DNA of 64,000 nucleotides from Litomosoides sigmodontis (taxonomy: Eukaryota > Nematoda > Chromadorea > Rhabditida > Onchocercidae). The notes below the pieces were generated by a model. It saw nothing but the letters and a program-made list of their open reading frames with translations, ran no database searches and had not been told where the DNA came from. The position numbers were made by a program, and so were the translations under genes. The stretch lies in assembly GCA_963070105.1 (NCBI GenBank), contig OY718804.1, forward strand, positions 4,239,317 to 4,303,316. The letters are read 5' to 3'. Shown in pieces: positions 1 to 14,523 of the stretch (its first letter is position 1; the number at the start of each line of letters is the position of its first letter).

Positions 1-225
1 ACGTTAGATTCGGTGTTACACGTACGATATCGAAGCCTCGCTAAAATTACATTGCCTTAATGAGATTAGTGATATGCAAACGCTGTTATGCCATCTTTCT
101 CCGAGTAATGGCTTTTATCATCATCTTATCATCATTAACTACTTCCGAGAAACCGAAATATTTTAGAGCTAAAATGTGAAAAACCCACTGAAAACATTTT
201 CATCCATCCAACTAACGTAAATTAC

Positions 226-3200
226 CACGTGTAAACTTCTTTTCTGTGCAAATTGCCACGTCTAAATATGGGTGAAAAAGGCGGACGTGGTTACCTGCTG
301 CGAATGCTTCCTGATCACGTTCACGAACAATTTTCTCAATCTTTTCCCATTCTACCACATCATTGTAGTAGCTTGCACGATATGTGTTCTTAAGCTGTTC
401 GAAGTCCTGTGACCAATTCACCAGTCCTAGCAGATATGGCCAAACTTTACGTCGAAGCATGAGAGATTCATTTCCATTGATACCAAATCGGTAAGTTCTC
501 GACAAGAATTCCCTCTCCATCTTCTCCTAATTTATTAACACTTTTTGAATATTCACTTGATTGCAAGTGATCAAGAGCTACTGCAATGAATAAATGTCAC
601 CAACAGATTTCAAATCGCGGCACATCTTCCAGAAATCCTCGTTAATCGGGCCACTTGCTTCCTCTACGACCGCCTTTGAATCCACCAAACATGAGAGGTG
701 ATTTCGAATGGTGCGCAAATGACCACAATATGCTAGCCCTAGAAAATGATTTAGTAAATGCAATCCATGAGTAATGAAAATGAAGAAGCTATTGACGATT
801 ACACTGGATAAGTGACATGTTGTACAGCGAAATTTACATTTCACATTGAAGAATCTTTGAGTGATCTCACTTTGATCCTCATTTCTACTTCATATCATTG
901 CTAATGAAAATGTGGGATGATGATTTTTCCAAGAATTATAATAGCTTAGAGCACAAGTGATTATTTAAAAAAAAAATAATGAGAGGTAGAATAAGCAATA
1001 ATGAGAGGTAGAATAAGCATGAAACTGAAGCTTACATCCATAAAAAGCTCGAGCCAAAATTTGCATCCTTATGGAGGAACATGCTTTTTTGAAATTCTGC
1101 CTGCAGTACATCCAGAAGGTTTTATAAAATTTATTCAGCATGCAATTTATTATGTTTCTAATTTATCATTCTATTAATGACTCATTTCATACATTTACAG
1201 GAATTTTTATTTGTCCACTACAGTCATTCAATTACAACGATCTCAATGTTGAAACTAATCACCTGTGGCCAGAACACTGACCCTATGACCACAACGTTTT
1301 GCAAACTAACCTCATAAGTTCATCTACTTCACATTCACTCACTGCTCTTTTCTCCTCGCGCTTTCTGGAATTGTTAGGAGTTAAGCCAACAAGATCTGAT
1401 TAACACGTCTAACTTTACGTTATCCGATCAATCAAATTCTTTAATCAAAGACAATAAAAGAGAAATCATTTGCTTGTGAAATTCCACCGATCAGTTATTG
1501 TTGAAGGAAGTAACGGATACCTTAATTTAGTGATCGAATCAACAACTGCTGATATCTCATTGGTAACACTCTCATGCGACTCATTGAGTGGTAGTGGTGG
1601 TGCACAGGTTGGTACCAATCGGAATACGTAATCTTGCGATTTACTCTCCTCACTGCTAGTCCTACTTGACGACTCACTTGTCACGCTTCTCCGTTGCAAT
1701 TTTGGCAATATTTTACCTTGAAATGAACAAATCGACCAGGAATGGCTCGTGATGAACGAACGGATCATTGAAGATGCCACAAGTTATTTGAACTTTCCGG
1801 AAGTGTTAGAATTAGTTCGATACGGCTTTTTCTTGATTTCCGAGGACTATATGAACTTATCTTCTAGTATGGGTGTTGCATGCATGCGCAATTTATTACT
1901 GCGATAGCGTTTGCAGCACATTAAAATATTTGATGGAAAATGAGCTAACCTCTTTCTTTGGAAATCCATAAGGGTGGATCAAGTCGATTATAAGGTGCTA
2001 AACCACTTTCGAGACAAGAAAGAAAGGCAAGTAAGTGATGACCAGCTGGGAATTGCATCGGTGAATGTTGCACACCATCACCTCCAATGAAAATGAGTGT
2101 TGTTGGCAAATTCTCATCTGAAATTGTTAGCAGCTCATTTCGGAAGTCTACCATGTAAGCTTTATCTCTGAATGCTTGGATGCAGACTGCCGTCCGAATC
2201 TTAGCTGAACAGAACACCGCGAATATTTGATGTCCACTTCACCCGATGGTTGAAGAGGAGTTTGATGAAAGCAAAGTGGAATGAGGAGAAAAGGCTAACT
2301 GTACTGATGTATGTGTACATAGATGATATCGGCAATATTGATACTGATAATGTGCCTCCAGAGCCAATCATTATCACAGGTAAGATTATCGCAAGAGGCT
2401 GAGGATGGTTGTGAGCTGAATTCATACAACACAAAGGATTTCATTCTAATTCCATCATCTCCTTTGGATATTGCGTTGATTTGATTATATAACACACAAA
2501 TTAATTAATTAAGTAAATACGAATGCGACAACTGATAAGTGATAAGTGATGATAATTAGTAAGTGTATTAGGAGGACCTCGAATGCATCAGTTGATTGGG
2601 TGACCACTTAACAGTTACATTTCCAGGTGAATTCTGATGCAACGATAAATAGCCTTTCAGTTGCGGTCCATCAGGTGACACAGCTGCGGTGACATTGTTT
2701 TTACCGTACAGCAAAGATGCTTTTACATTCTGATGCAATGAATAGACATATTCACGTCCAAACGTACACACTGGTGATGAGCAACTATCGACGCTTGTCA
2801 CAATGCTGCTGCCACGCTTCATCACCTGGAAAGTACTGCGCTCGTTCGTATTGGATGATGCATGCATAAAGTGAAATTTATTTAACAAATAACCAGCGCT
2901 GCAACTGTCAACCTTGCCTTTCTATTAGGAAACCATCTCGACCTGTCTGCCAGTACTGAGGTGCTTGAATACTTGAGGAAGAAACCAACCGTTAACGGTG
3001 GTCTTTTGGGTGTCGGAGGTGTTACCGAACAGGAGTGAGTGTTGCGGTGTCGTTCCACCAGTTCACCTGCTAAGGGTTCTTCGTACGGATCGTACTGATC
3101 TCCAATCATCGTATAATCAATGGCGCACGGACCAACTGAAATGCATAAAATCCTCTCAGTATTTCTAATGTTCCACTGAACAACAAATTGCTTCCTCTCC

Positions 3201-6200
3201 TGTCTTTGCGTGACGTAATGAGCCCTATCAGATGAAGTGGAGGAGGAGAGGAAAGTGGGCAAATTTCAGTCTAAAAGTAAGTAATGGATGTGAGGATAAT
3301 GGATGTGACGAGTAATTCAACCATAAAAATTATTCATCATGGAGCATTAGACAGTATGGACATTTTTAATTATATCATTCCTTTCTCCTACAGCAAACAT
3401 CAAATAAAACTTTTCGGAATAAATTAAAAAAAGAATTCATTAATGATTAGTGCATGATTAATGCCAGTTCTCTTCTCACATTATTCGTTCACGTAATTCT
3501 CAATTGCAAAAATGCATTTATTTTTAGTGAAATTAAGTGAAAAAAGAAAGAAGTATAAATGAAAGGAAGGAGAAAGAACAACGATATTGCTACTGTCAAA
3601 TGAGAAATTATAATTAATTTGTCAATCATCGCATTTCGCTTTTTAAACATTTCTTGTTAAATGGGAAAATCAGAGATTCTGCTTCAGATGGGAAAATTAA
3701 ACGGTGTAGAAATTAGCGGAATAGGCTTGTCGTGTAATTTCTTCCTTGTTGAGACAATAGTGTAATGACACTATGAAAAGGTAAGATTTTGTCGTTGCAA
3801 AGTTCTCCCTGAAATGTAAACAAGGAGAGGTGTGTGGAATAATGAGCCTCTGTTTTTATTATTCCACGCAGCGCACATCGTTTGCGCTTCTCAAGTCGCC
3901 TAAATGGGAATGTAGCAAAGGCAGCAGGAGAGAGAGTGAATTCAAACGTCATAAGTGTGCCATTTTTTGGATGTAAAAAAGTGAAAAGTGAAAATGAAGT
4001 AAGTTAAAGTAGTCCCTCAACTCCCTCACTGTACTGCACATTCACAGCCTACGCTTTTTTCATAAAAAAACGATTCAAATTCTTGCAAGGCCTATGTGAC
4101 TGAGCAATGTGCTCACGTTCAGTTCATCGTAATGCTTACTTCTTGCACAGACTAAAGTGATAGCATTGACGTGCTCTATCCCTTAACTCATCAAACATTA
4201 TGAATGTGTGTGCATTAGTGTAATCCTCTGGACAAACAGCCATTTTTAACGAGTAGCTAAAGAAATAATTGATAGGTGTCGGAAGGAATTAGAGTAAGCC
4301 GATAGGGCAGAAATTCAATTAAATTCCCCTAACATCGTTAGCACTATAGGATGTCGTACAGCAGTTAAATCATTTGATGTGTTCTTTTTGGTATTCCGTC
4401 CTTTCTACAATTGTTCCTCTCTCTCTCTCTCCTCTCCCCTCTCTCCCCTCTTTCTCATCTGATCACTTTTGTGGGAGATACTCCACGGATACGTTATCAG
4501 TAGGATATTATTGCTTTGAAAAGAACTTAACATAGTGTTGCTAAAATGGAGCTAAAGCTAGTTAAGAGGGAAATTTTCTTGCAGTTCATTTCACTACGAA
4601 TAGGAAGCCATGAAAGCTCTAAAGCAATGCGCTGATGTGACATTTTCTTCCTCATCAAAGGAGGGCCGCTACATGGCAGCGGTGAAATGTCGTCGAACAA
4701 AAAGTAATTATGGAAATGACAAAGGCGAAATTGCCTGTCCTCCTCCTTACTATATGGGACACGAACGGATTGTTTGCTGTTCGAATGTCCAAAATACGGA
4801 AAGTCCTTTTTCAGAATTTTTTATTGAATTTTGCTTTAACGCGCACTATGATTGATTGATTAGTTTGTTGCTTAGAGGGCTACTTCCTTCTTCACTTCGT
4901 ACAATGGAAAGCATATTATTTCCTTTCTCTGTCTATCACCTTCCCATTATCATTTAATTATCACTTCTACCTCTTATCAGTTATCACTTTTAGCACTTAT
5001 CCCACATTTGTCAATAATTCCTTTGTTGCGTGTTGCCTATTAATTAACCAAAATATCATCTATGTGTTGCTAACATTAATTTTGACATTTAAGCTTACGC
5101 GACCCTACAGTTGGTGTTTTAATTTCAGATTGAATTTCGAATTTTGCTTAAAAAATTGAAGATTTTAAAATCGCACAAGTTCTACGAGATCTACTCAATT
5201 TTGTTGTTAGAAGTGTGGGCAGTGGTCATCGCCTGTTTACAAAATGGTTTACATTTGTAGTAGGTGGGGTGAACTAACAAAATCTCGAGGAACTGCATTC
5301 CAAGTCGATTATTACTTATAGTTTATGAATTGTGAAGGTTCTGCTGAAATGAAGACAAGTAAGTGCTTAACAAAGGTAGGAAGGAAAGACGAGGAAGTAT
5401 GCGGAACACATCAAAAAAGTGCTCGCTCATTCGGACATTTTTTCCGCACCTTCGAAAGTAATGAAGAAAAGCTAATTAGTAAATTACGTTATGCAAATGA
5501 AGAAGTTGCTGAAGAGCAGTGATGCTTAACCTAATATCTTTAAGATTTCACAGTTCTCTCAGGTAAAGGATGGAAGAGAGGAGTTAAGTTCGTGATCGTA
5601 AGTTCGTGAAGTATGCTTGGTATTGCCGTAAAAATAATAACAAGCATCAATGATAAGATATCAGTGGATCATTTATGCCATCACAATATTTTCAACTTTC
5701 CTTTAATTCGTGATATATTTAAGTAACAAATGTTTGATTTAAATTATTACGTAATTTTTATTAAAATTAATATTTAAAACAACAATTATTGTTATTATTG
5801 TTATTTTACACAAGAAATAATCTTATTTCAAAAGAAAATTTTTAGAAGAAAATTAAAAGAAACGAATGTGATAGAATCGATGAGAGGAATAATTTAAAAG
5901 GCTTTAATTACATAGTCTTAACGCTTATTATTATAACATTCTGTTTAATTTTATCCTCTTATTTTTTCGAATTAATTAATTTCAAACAATGAAACAACGA
6001 TGATAGCTACAAGAGAAGTTAGTTGCGAGTAATTAATTAGGAGCAAAACAAATGAAAGTTGAAGTGGAAATGAAATTTAAAATAAAAATAAAATACCAAG
6101 TAAGGCTGCTAAAACACCTCCTCTGGCAGCATCCAACATCAGCGAACTCTCTTTATAGTAGCGCCGACAACTGCAAAATTTCTTCATTTAAATTTATTTG

Positions 6201-7389
6201 AAAGCAAACGGAAGCTTTTTATCCTTCAATCATTTCAGCTAAAAACTAGCTTCCCAGCAACATTCTCAAAGTGATAAGAGTGATGTGACTTACTGCACAG
6301 AGTTATGAATGAATCCGATAATTGCTGGTAGCACCTTTGCTAGCAATGCAAATCGAATCCATAAGCAGGACAGTGGGCACGACCTAACAATAAAATTTTT
6401 TGTTAAATTTTAGGATGCAACAGTGATGCTACGCTTCATTTGATGTAGCATACCGTCGCTGGCAAAGTTTTAAAAAATTCAAAAAGAATGAGCGACAAAT
6501 GCAGAGGAATATCAGTGATTTTTCATGTAGCCTAACTGAAGGAAGCAATTAAACGTATAAACGTAGAAACGTAAAGAATTCATCAGACAGACGCAATTTC
6601 GTCATCTTCCGCCTTCACCGTAAGTGTTAAAACGGTTGCCGCTTCGGGGCAAAATTTAGCAATGTTGTGCAGGAGCGCGTAAGTTGAACGCTCGCCGAAT
6701 AATCCAAGTAGACGACGTTTTAAACCATCCAATAAACATTGCTCCACTGCTGCTGCAATGTACAAACTTAAATTTACAAATTAAACGAGTAACTTTTATT
6801 TCGGAAAGACTTTTGGAAAAGAGATTTTTAGGCTTAGGAAAAAGTCTCAAAAAGGTGCTACTTACAGTGTTGCTTAAAAGTTAAAGTATAGGAGAAATTT
6901 AAAAAATGAAATTAAAATTTTATTCCTACCACACAACGATATCACATATGTGCTTTTGGCACTAATTGCTTTTCGATTCACTGATTCTTCCATGATAATT
7001 TTCACCTGAAATTTACCTATTGCAATGAATACAATGAGAGTGACCAATGACCCAAGCAATTGAGATCTTAGTGATAAGTGCAAAGAAAGTAAGAGTTATG
7101 CTTTAGATTGATAGATATTTCGCTTTAATTAAACTAAGCTTACCTCTCTTTTTAACTTATTCAACAGGTATTCCTTGCGGTGAGTTGCTTCGCTCAGCGA
7201 TTCAGTACTGAAATTAGAGATTGCTGCGCTGCCACTTCTGTTCAAGCCAACTGCACTCGCGCTAGCTTTACGTTCCGTAACAACGGAATCCTCGGAACGT
7301 GTGATGAATGTCTCCCAAGCGCTAGAATGTCGCACCATGTGCGCCATTCTTTTCATCCTCCTCTCTAATATCATCGAATTTAGCTTCAT
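226..7389 (-). CDS. tbc-8: SGSM/TBC-8-like RUN-TBC protein, 5' part only
   Basis: Small G-protein signalling modulators bind Rab/Rap GTPases and carry a RabGAP (TBC) domain; worm TBC-8 acts with RAB-2 in dense-core vesicle maturation (family knowledge). Exons read: 7389-7144, 7005-6930, 6752 to about 6588, 6383-6294, 6170-6097, 3135 to about 2990, 2825-2578, 2415-2300, 2118-1950, 1716-1488, 1100-1036, 738-605, 526-226. The RUN domain is seen in IIMEESVNRK, AAVEQCLLDGL, LWIRFALLAKVL and RRYYKESSLML. The SGSM Rab-binding region follows: LVGPCAIDY, YSLHQN, LLYGKNNV, GYLSLHQ, HLLAFLSCLESG, LDPPLW, KILPKL. The TBC entry is RKVWPYLLG. The gene continues past the left edge, so the catalytic TBC core is not in the window. 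The start is the first Met of the 7389 frame. The join between the third and fourth exons could not be put in phase, so a small exon may be missing there. The 6096-3136 intron holds two short ORFs (4610-4855, 5325-5522) that I do not credit. Confidence 0.9.
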
Positions 7390-9318
7390 GTTATGTAAAA
7401 CGTAAAATCAATTTAAAATTCGCCTTTTTCCCGTCTCTCTACCTCAACATCCAATAAATAAGAAATTACAGGTGCTAACACAGATGTGAAATTTGCAATT
7501 TGTGATGATAGCTATTGCTTTCCTGCGAAATGTTCCGCCGACAAAAGTGGCGCTAATTTTGAAATTAAGCATCGCAATCAGTCCGATAAGTGTGATTTAA
7601 CAGTTTATGTGTTGATAATTTCGGGCAGTGATAATTGACCTGCTAAGATGATAATGGCGGAAGGAGTGCGCAAAGGTAGAAAAAAGTCTTAAATTAAAAA
7701 TTGACTGAGAAATTTTTTACCTTTGAAGTATAGCTTCCTCAATAAGTAAATTTAGCAATTTTTTGATCAAAAACAATGGGAGAAACTTAAATGGTTATGC
7801 AGCATTTTACCTTTTTTTATTTGCCTTCTTACTTTTTCTACGACCTTTTTACTTTTTTTTCGTTTCACTGCAAAAGAAGTTGGTGTAAATTTTAATTGAA
7901 AGTAATGGATACGGCAGGAATTAAGTTTTGAAATAGAAAGGCTCAGATCAATTAATTATCTAATTAATTTGTTTATTACGGTTTATAGTACAGTTTTTTG
8001 TTTATTTTGTTATAATTTGTTTATCGTATGAATGGTATTAATACATGCGGCCTAACAGTTCTATCATATTTTTACTTCATAAAGTAAATTTTGCTCGATT
8101 AGCACGTAATTCCCTTTAATTAACATTTCTCATTTAAAAAGCTTACGTTGAGCCGTTGAGTTTAACAGCTGCTAATAGCTAACAGTTCCAAAGTGTTGTA
8201 GGAGTGAGATGAATTCATTAATAATAATTTAAGTTTAGCAACAATGAACAGAGAGGGCTTGAAAGAAGTTAACAGATGGAAAGGATTAAATGAGTTATGA
8301 ATTGGAGTAGTTGAGAAGCTTTTTTCATTCGCTCTCTCTTCCACTAACTTTAAATGAAGTAATCAACGCAAACTCATTTCACCAACTGCTAGCTTACTAA
8401 ATAATCTGCCCAGAGGCTAATCAATGATGCAATTCTCCGCTGAGTATGCCTCGCACACTCACGTTGGTCATCCTTGAATTCCGTGGAAGATGAAATGTTT
8501 GAAATGTAAATGGAAATAACTTAAAACGCTCGAACTTCAAGGCACTAACATTCTCACTTTATTCGCGCTGATAGCAATGAATAATGGCCAATGAGTTACA
8601 AACTTATCAATGGTCAGTTTACATTGACAAACTACCGCCTATCAGTTATCAGTGAAATGAAGAACTATTCATGAAATAATGTTAAATTTGATAATAATTT
8701 TAACAATTCGTTGGTTGGATAAAAACTGAAGGAAATATTACTCGTAAAAAGTTCAATATTTACAATGTATTTAGAACGTAAAATTTATAAAGACTTTTTT
8801 ATTGAAATTCTGCTGTAAGCTAATTAATTACTTATATTCGAAACATAATTTTTACAGATAAATGATTTTCCGTATGTAGCAATAAAGCGGTACGTACAAT
8901 TAACTGTACTTTTAGTTGCAATAATTTTTTAGTAAAATATTTTGTAAGTCGTAAATTTTAGTAGATGTGAAATAGGAACATTCATTAATTATACGATAAT
9001 TAATTAGATATCATAGTAAATTAGGACATACTGTAATGATTGTTAATTTAATTGCACAGATTTCATCATTTGAATGTGTCAATTTCCCTTGTCCCTTGGA
9101 ATGAAATAATAAGCTAATGCACTCAATGCAAATTAGCATATGCAAAAAAAATAGTAACAAAAAAAACAAACGATCTGACAAGGAATAAATTTACATTTAA
9201 CTGAAAAAAATAATGCTTAGATTAAATTTAAATGCATTGCAATCGACGAACTCACTCCGGCAAAACTCAAATGGAAAATGAATCGCTTTTTCTCTCGTCC
9301 TCTAATCATTTAAAATAG

Positions 9319-9358
<40 letters not shown>

Positions 9359-9789
9359 AGGGGTGGATGGGAAGAAAGAGTGAAAATGGAGAAAACGAAA
9401 AGGAAACTAGCAATAAGCATTTTACTGAATTTGATGATATCGCTGAAGAGCAATTCATAGGTAGCACATTTACATAATATATTTCCTTAAGAAATTACGC
9501 AAAAAAAAAGATGAATCACCCCGTTGATCGATCATGAAAAATTGAAATTTTGATCAAAGAGTTGCAACACTTATTGCAATAATTCGTTCGATCAGCTGAT
9601 CTCTAGCAATGCATGATCCTCAACGAACGTTGGTCCATTTCATCGCCGCAATTAAAGTAAAAAAATTTGCATAATTTGCAAAGTCAAATTGGAATTGTTT
9701 CGTCGACCATTAATTGTTACCTTTGTTGACGAATAACTAGATCGATCGTGAAGCATGCCAAGCTTGTTGTCAGCTAATGGACACATTAT

Positions 9790-9889
<100 letters not shown>

Positions 9890-10339
9890 GCATACATGCA
9901 TATATCATTTGAAGTGAAAGGAATAAGGAGGAAGAGGATGAGAAGGTTTTAATCAATAAAGGATTTAATTAATTATTTCATTTCACTGTCTTATTCGCCT
10001 CTAATTTCATTTAAAACTTCGCCAACTTATTTAACCGTTCAGTTGCTCTTATCAAAGGGGGCAAATGATAAAATGACGGTGAAATGGAAGAGGAAAAAGC
10101 AAGCGAACTGTTCTATTTCTCATTTTTCTCTCTGCCACTCGTAGAAAAGATTGATCGGCGAAAAATGTCATTTTTCATTTATCGCTTGCTAAAAAGGACC
10201 GATGATAAATGACATTCGCGTTAAACCTATTATTTCACACAAACATCTCTCAATCAGCTAAAATCCGTTGAATAAAAAGCAACAATCTAAAACTGCTTTA
10301 CAACAGCAACCTGTCTTACATACTTTCACATGCCTTTAT

Positions 10340-10503
10340 TATTCTTATCATCATTATTCTTTTCTTATCATTATTATTCTTACCATTATTATATCATTAT
10401 TATTCTTATTATCGCTATTGTCATTATTATTCTTATCATTTATTATTATTATTAATTATTAATTATTAATATTATTATTATTGCTGTTGTTGTTGTTGTT
10501 GTG
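10340..10503. repeat. degenerate ATT/TCATT-rich tract ending in (TTG)n
   Basis: Imperfect ATT, TTATTC and TCATT units fill roughly 140 bp and are followed by a short GTTGTTGTTGTT run. It is simple-sequence DNA without coding signs. Confidence 0.8.
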
Positions 10504-13500
10504 GATTGAAAATGCGGGAATGCCAATTATGAATACAATGTAAAGTAAGAAAATTTTTTTACTAATTTGTTAAGTCGGCTTTTTTTGTAAGACAGCAGTT
10601 GTTATGGTCGATACCTTTTGGTTCGATGGAATTTGCTAAATCATGTATTTGATCGTTGTCTGATTTAAATTAGTAATGTGAGTGGGTGTTTTTAATCCGG
10701 AAGATTGTGATTAATAGTTTTCCAATAATGAATGCAAATTAAGGTTTCAAAAATTTTGCCATCTTTTTGAAGTAAAACGCATAGCTCCAAGAACGTTTTG
10801 TATTTTGCTAGCAACGGCAACAATGAAATTTGTAATTTGTTATAAACGGACTTTGATATTTTAGATGATCAATTCAATTTTTGTTTTTTAATGAATCTAA
10901 TTTATTAGTGCTAGAGAGGGGAGGAGGAGAGGAGTAAGAGGAAATGAAAATGAGGAAATGAGAAGAAATGCTTGCTGAATGATTCGTAAAACAATCGAAA
11001 GTGATAGCATAAGATAAAATTGAGATAGTTATGAATTTAAGGAAATGTGAAATTTCTCATTTATGCAAGCAACTGCACTTGGACTTCAACTACCTGTTGC
11101 TATAGGAGCGATGGAGTGTAGGTGGACTGAAGCAGAAGTAAAAATTCGTATGAAATATCGATTTCCTTTGTCGTAAATCACCCTCACACTTCTCAGATAC
11201 TTCAAACGATATCATTACTTTTAGAGAGCTACGTGCGACATAAATCTAACAAACACATTTCTGAACATTCAATTTTTTCATTGCATTAAGCGAAATGGCG
11301 GAATGGTTAACACTCACAGCTAGCTGCGACTAAATGATTTATGCCTGAAATTAAGCAGTCCTCAGCGCCAGTTTTTCCTTAACTTCTAGGAAATGTAATA
11401 AATAAGTAAATGAGGGAAAGGACAAGTGGACTGACTCTATTGAGAATTTAAAAAAAAAAAGGTAGAGTCACTAAAATTTCTATGAGAAATTTGAGAAAAT
11501 AGAGCAATCAAAGCTCTATTCCTATCAGAAAGCTAAGACTTCCGGAGTGATTAGTCCATTTGCAATTGCCTATCATTTTTTATCAATCATAAATGATAAG
11601 TGAAAATAATCTGATAAAATGTAATTATCAATTAACAAAAAGATGAAATTTTTCCTTCGATAAAATAAGTGGAAAATATAAATGAAAGAGTGGAAGTGAA
11701 AAGAAATGAGAGAGAAATGTCATATTAGTGCTAATATCACCGTGCATCATTGTAGGCTTCTCAGACGGATGCTGTTAAAAGACGGCGGAAAAACATCTGT
11801 CACTTTGTTGTTCCTCCAGGGCCTTTGTCATTTCGCACTCTCTAAAAACATTCAGCGATGAAAACAAGGGAAGAGATAGGATTAGGCTTGTTTAAGGCCT
11901 AGCTTAGCTTAGCCTAGCTGAAAATGTGCCTATCTCCGTCTGCTATGTTAGCGCTAATAAGCGTTCGTCCTACTTCAATTCCACTCAAATAACACCATCA
12001 TTTTCACTTCACACTCACAGAGCTCGAATACAATGCCTTCTATGATTTTTCACAGAGTATATTCGCTTAAAACTTTTTAAAAGCTTCCGCTAATTAGATC
12101 AATTCAAACAAACAGATGAAAGGAGCACGAAATCTGTTGATGCATTCTCTCACTTAAATTGAATTCGGTGGATTGAAAACTAAAAACTGAATGTAAATAT
12201 TTTAAAATTATTGGCAAATTTACTAATGAAGATAATTTTGACTAGTTTACTAGACGTTTCAAAACGATTGGAAGGAATATTACAAATAGCAATAATTAAT
12301 AGTTTGAAAAATCGAAAAATTATTGAGGTATTTGCGGCAACCGTAACGGCACGAAAATCCTTCCACCATCTATTAAATGCTTACTTCATAAATAGCTAGC
12401 CCGAAAAAATTCAATTAATTTAATTAGGCAATGCGTAAATCAGTACACTTCCTGATTGGAGCATCGTTTAAAAGCTACAAAAATGATCGGATATCCACTG
12501 GAAGATAACAAAGTTTTGAGTTGCTTAACGGTTTATCACTTAATCAAATTATTCCATTTCATCATTCATAAATTAATCGTCGGCAGACTTCAAAGAAAAA
12601 ATCGACAACTTAAGTTGATGCGCATTTATCAGTCAATAAATTCGTTAATAATTAGCGCGTGTTAAAAAACATAAATTAACGAGTAATGAGAAATGGAATA
12701 CGAATGGAATGAAAGAAATGAGCAAAAATTAATTTCCTGAAATTTTATGGTAGAAATAAAAGAGAAAAGAGTTGATATTTTAAAGTATTATTATAGTCAA
12801 CAAGTTCTTTTCAATTTAACAGAATGATTTTAAAAAGCTCATGGATTTTATTTTTCATCGAGAAAGCAGTTTTATTTGAAAGAGTGGGATAATTAATGTA
12901 TCAACTGATGGCATGTAATTTCTTTGGAACAGACAGGACTTAATTTACCAGGCTTCTTTCTATAGCTAATTAGACATGAAAAGGTGTGAATTCGAAATTA
13001 AGCAGGATCATTAAATAAATAATGAGTTGTTTTAAGACTCTAAATGAATTTAAATGTGTTACATATTTTATGTAAACAACCAAGATTTTTCACAAATGTG
13101 AGCATAAATTAATTAGTTTACAGCACCGCGGCTAATTTAATATTTTAGATAATTTAAAATACTTTTATAAATTGCATGATTGTTATAGATTTCCAATCAT
13201 TCTCGTTGCGTTATCATTGCTGTGCTAAGGCAAGCGGATGACAAATGAGTGACACTTGGTGAGGATGTCATGAGAAATGAACTTTAATTGAACTTCTGAG
13301 ATTAGTTTATGATCGATCAATCATTGGAGAGGCACTGCACCGAAACGACCAACTTTAGTTTTTTTTTTAATTTTAGTTTTTATGCATATCACATCGGAAT
13401 TTCTCAGAATTTCCTTTTGTTTGAATTTCATGAATGACCTTACATTATTTTTTGTTTGCAGAATGAATCACCGTTATCTAACTTCTGGCGAAGGCTAGCA

Positions 13501-13510
13501 AAGAAATGTT

Positions 13511-13590
13511 TAAATCAATTTAATTTTTAAGGAGTGATTGATGAAAATCCTTGATTGAATGACTCCTAAAGGCAATTAAATTGATTTAAC
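13511..13590. other. hairpin, pre-miRNA-sized inverted repeat
   Basis: The left arm 13511-13536 pairs with the right arm 13563-13590 across a 26-nt loop. The first 16 bases (TTAAATCAATTTAATT) are perfectly complementary. A two-base bulge follows, then about ten more bases with two mismatches that include AGGAGT/ACTCCT. Total length is about 80 nt, the size of an animal microRNA precursor. Function is inference; AT-rich DNA gives chance inverted repeats, but 16 perfect plus 8 further pairs is unusual. Confidence 0.5.
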
Positions 13591-14358
13591 TTTTAACCCC
13601 TGCAGCAGATGACTTCATCGAAACCCTCTTGGACGAGTAAAAGATGATAAGTGATAATATAGAATGTGTTATAGTCGAATATGCTATGGATTATCGAAAG
13701 ATTGGTCCTTTGTGTTCGACGATGCCAGACGTTCCGACAGATCATCTGCTAATCTTTTTGCATAGCATCAAATTAATTAATTACTTTTCTGCAAAGCAGC
13801 ACAAAGCGCAAGTGACCTGACTAATCCGTGTACAACGCAACACTGTCAAGCGCATGCCAAATTTGCTTTACTGAAAATGAAAGAACGTCACTGAACTGAA
13901 TTGCTTCTTCATGTTTCCTTCTGAACTAACCTTCGCACCTTTCCTTTCATCTTACAATTGCTGATCGTTCGGTGCGGTCGATGATCGCTTCTCATTGCTT
14001 GTCTCCTTCGAGTGATAAAAGTGATTAAGCCTAAAAATTAAAGTGATTAAAGTGATTAAGCCTGTTTGCCTTCGGAACGTTCCTCCTTTGCTACAACGCA
14101 AAAGATCGGAATTGACGGAATCCAATTGACAGGAAAGTTGAATCAGTGATGATCTTGCGGGAAGCGATCATTCATCAAATCCACGCAACCGCGTTGAACG
14201 ACTGCCCAATTGATCGTTATTGTCACTTCAATATCACTTTCACTTCGACAGTTTACTTCATCATAATTCTGTGGTCACTTAGGCCACACAAGTCAATCTC
14301 TTTGAAATCTCACTTCATCCACTTGATTGCCCCAACTGTATCACACTGAATATCAACC

Positions 14359-14523
14359 ATGCCGTCAAATGACGATAAACAAGAAGAGGAAAAAGCGCTG
14401 CCACCCATATTGCACCATTTGACACATAACTTACGTCACAATCGTAGTGAGTTAGACCAATTGATTGATGTAAAATTAATGGATCGATTGTTCAGTGAAT
14501 TCAGTACACATAATTTATCATAA
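14359..14523 (+). CDS. possible small protein or first exon, unrecognised
   Basis: ATG after CAACC opens a 55-codon frame ending in TAA at 14521-14523. It starts MPSNDDKQEEEKALPP and contains HHLTHNLRHNRSEL. The composition is hydrophilic and balanced, unlike nearby chance frames. A possible donor GTAAAA follows codon 37 (after DQLID), so it could instead be a first exon, but no following exon was found before the minus-strand fozi-1-like gene. No family is recognised. It may be a chance ORF. Confidence 0.25.
   Translation: MPSNDDKQEEEKALPPILHHLTHNLRHNRSELDQLIDVKLMDRLFSEFSTHNLS

Noticed and set aside
5325..5522. 65-codon ORF inside an intron of the SGSM-like gene
   Set aside because: On the opposite strand, with no family, partner exon or regulatory context; chance level in this genome.
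11290..11370. tRNA-like opening GGCGGAATGGTTAA
   Set aside because: The rest does not form anticodon and T arms with a GTTCRA loop.
11880..11925. TTAGGC-like steps suggesting an interstitial telomere repeat
   Set aside because: Only scattered partial matches (TTAAGGCCTAGCTTAGC); no tandem run of the nematode telomere hexamer.
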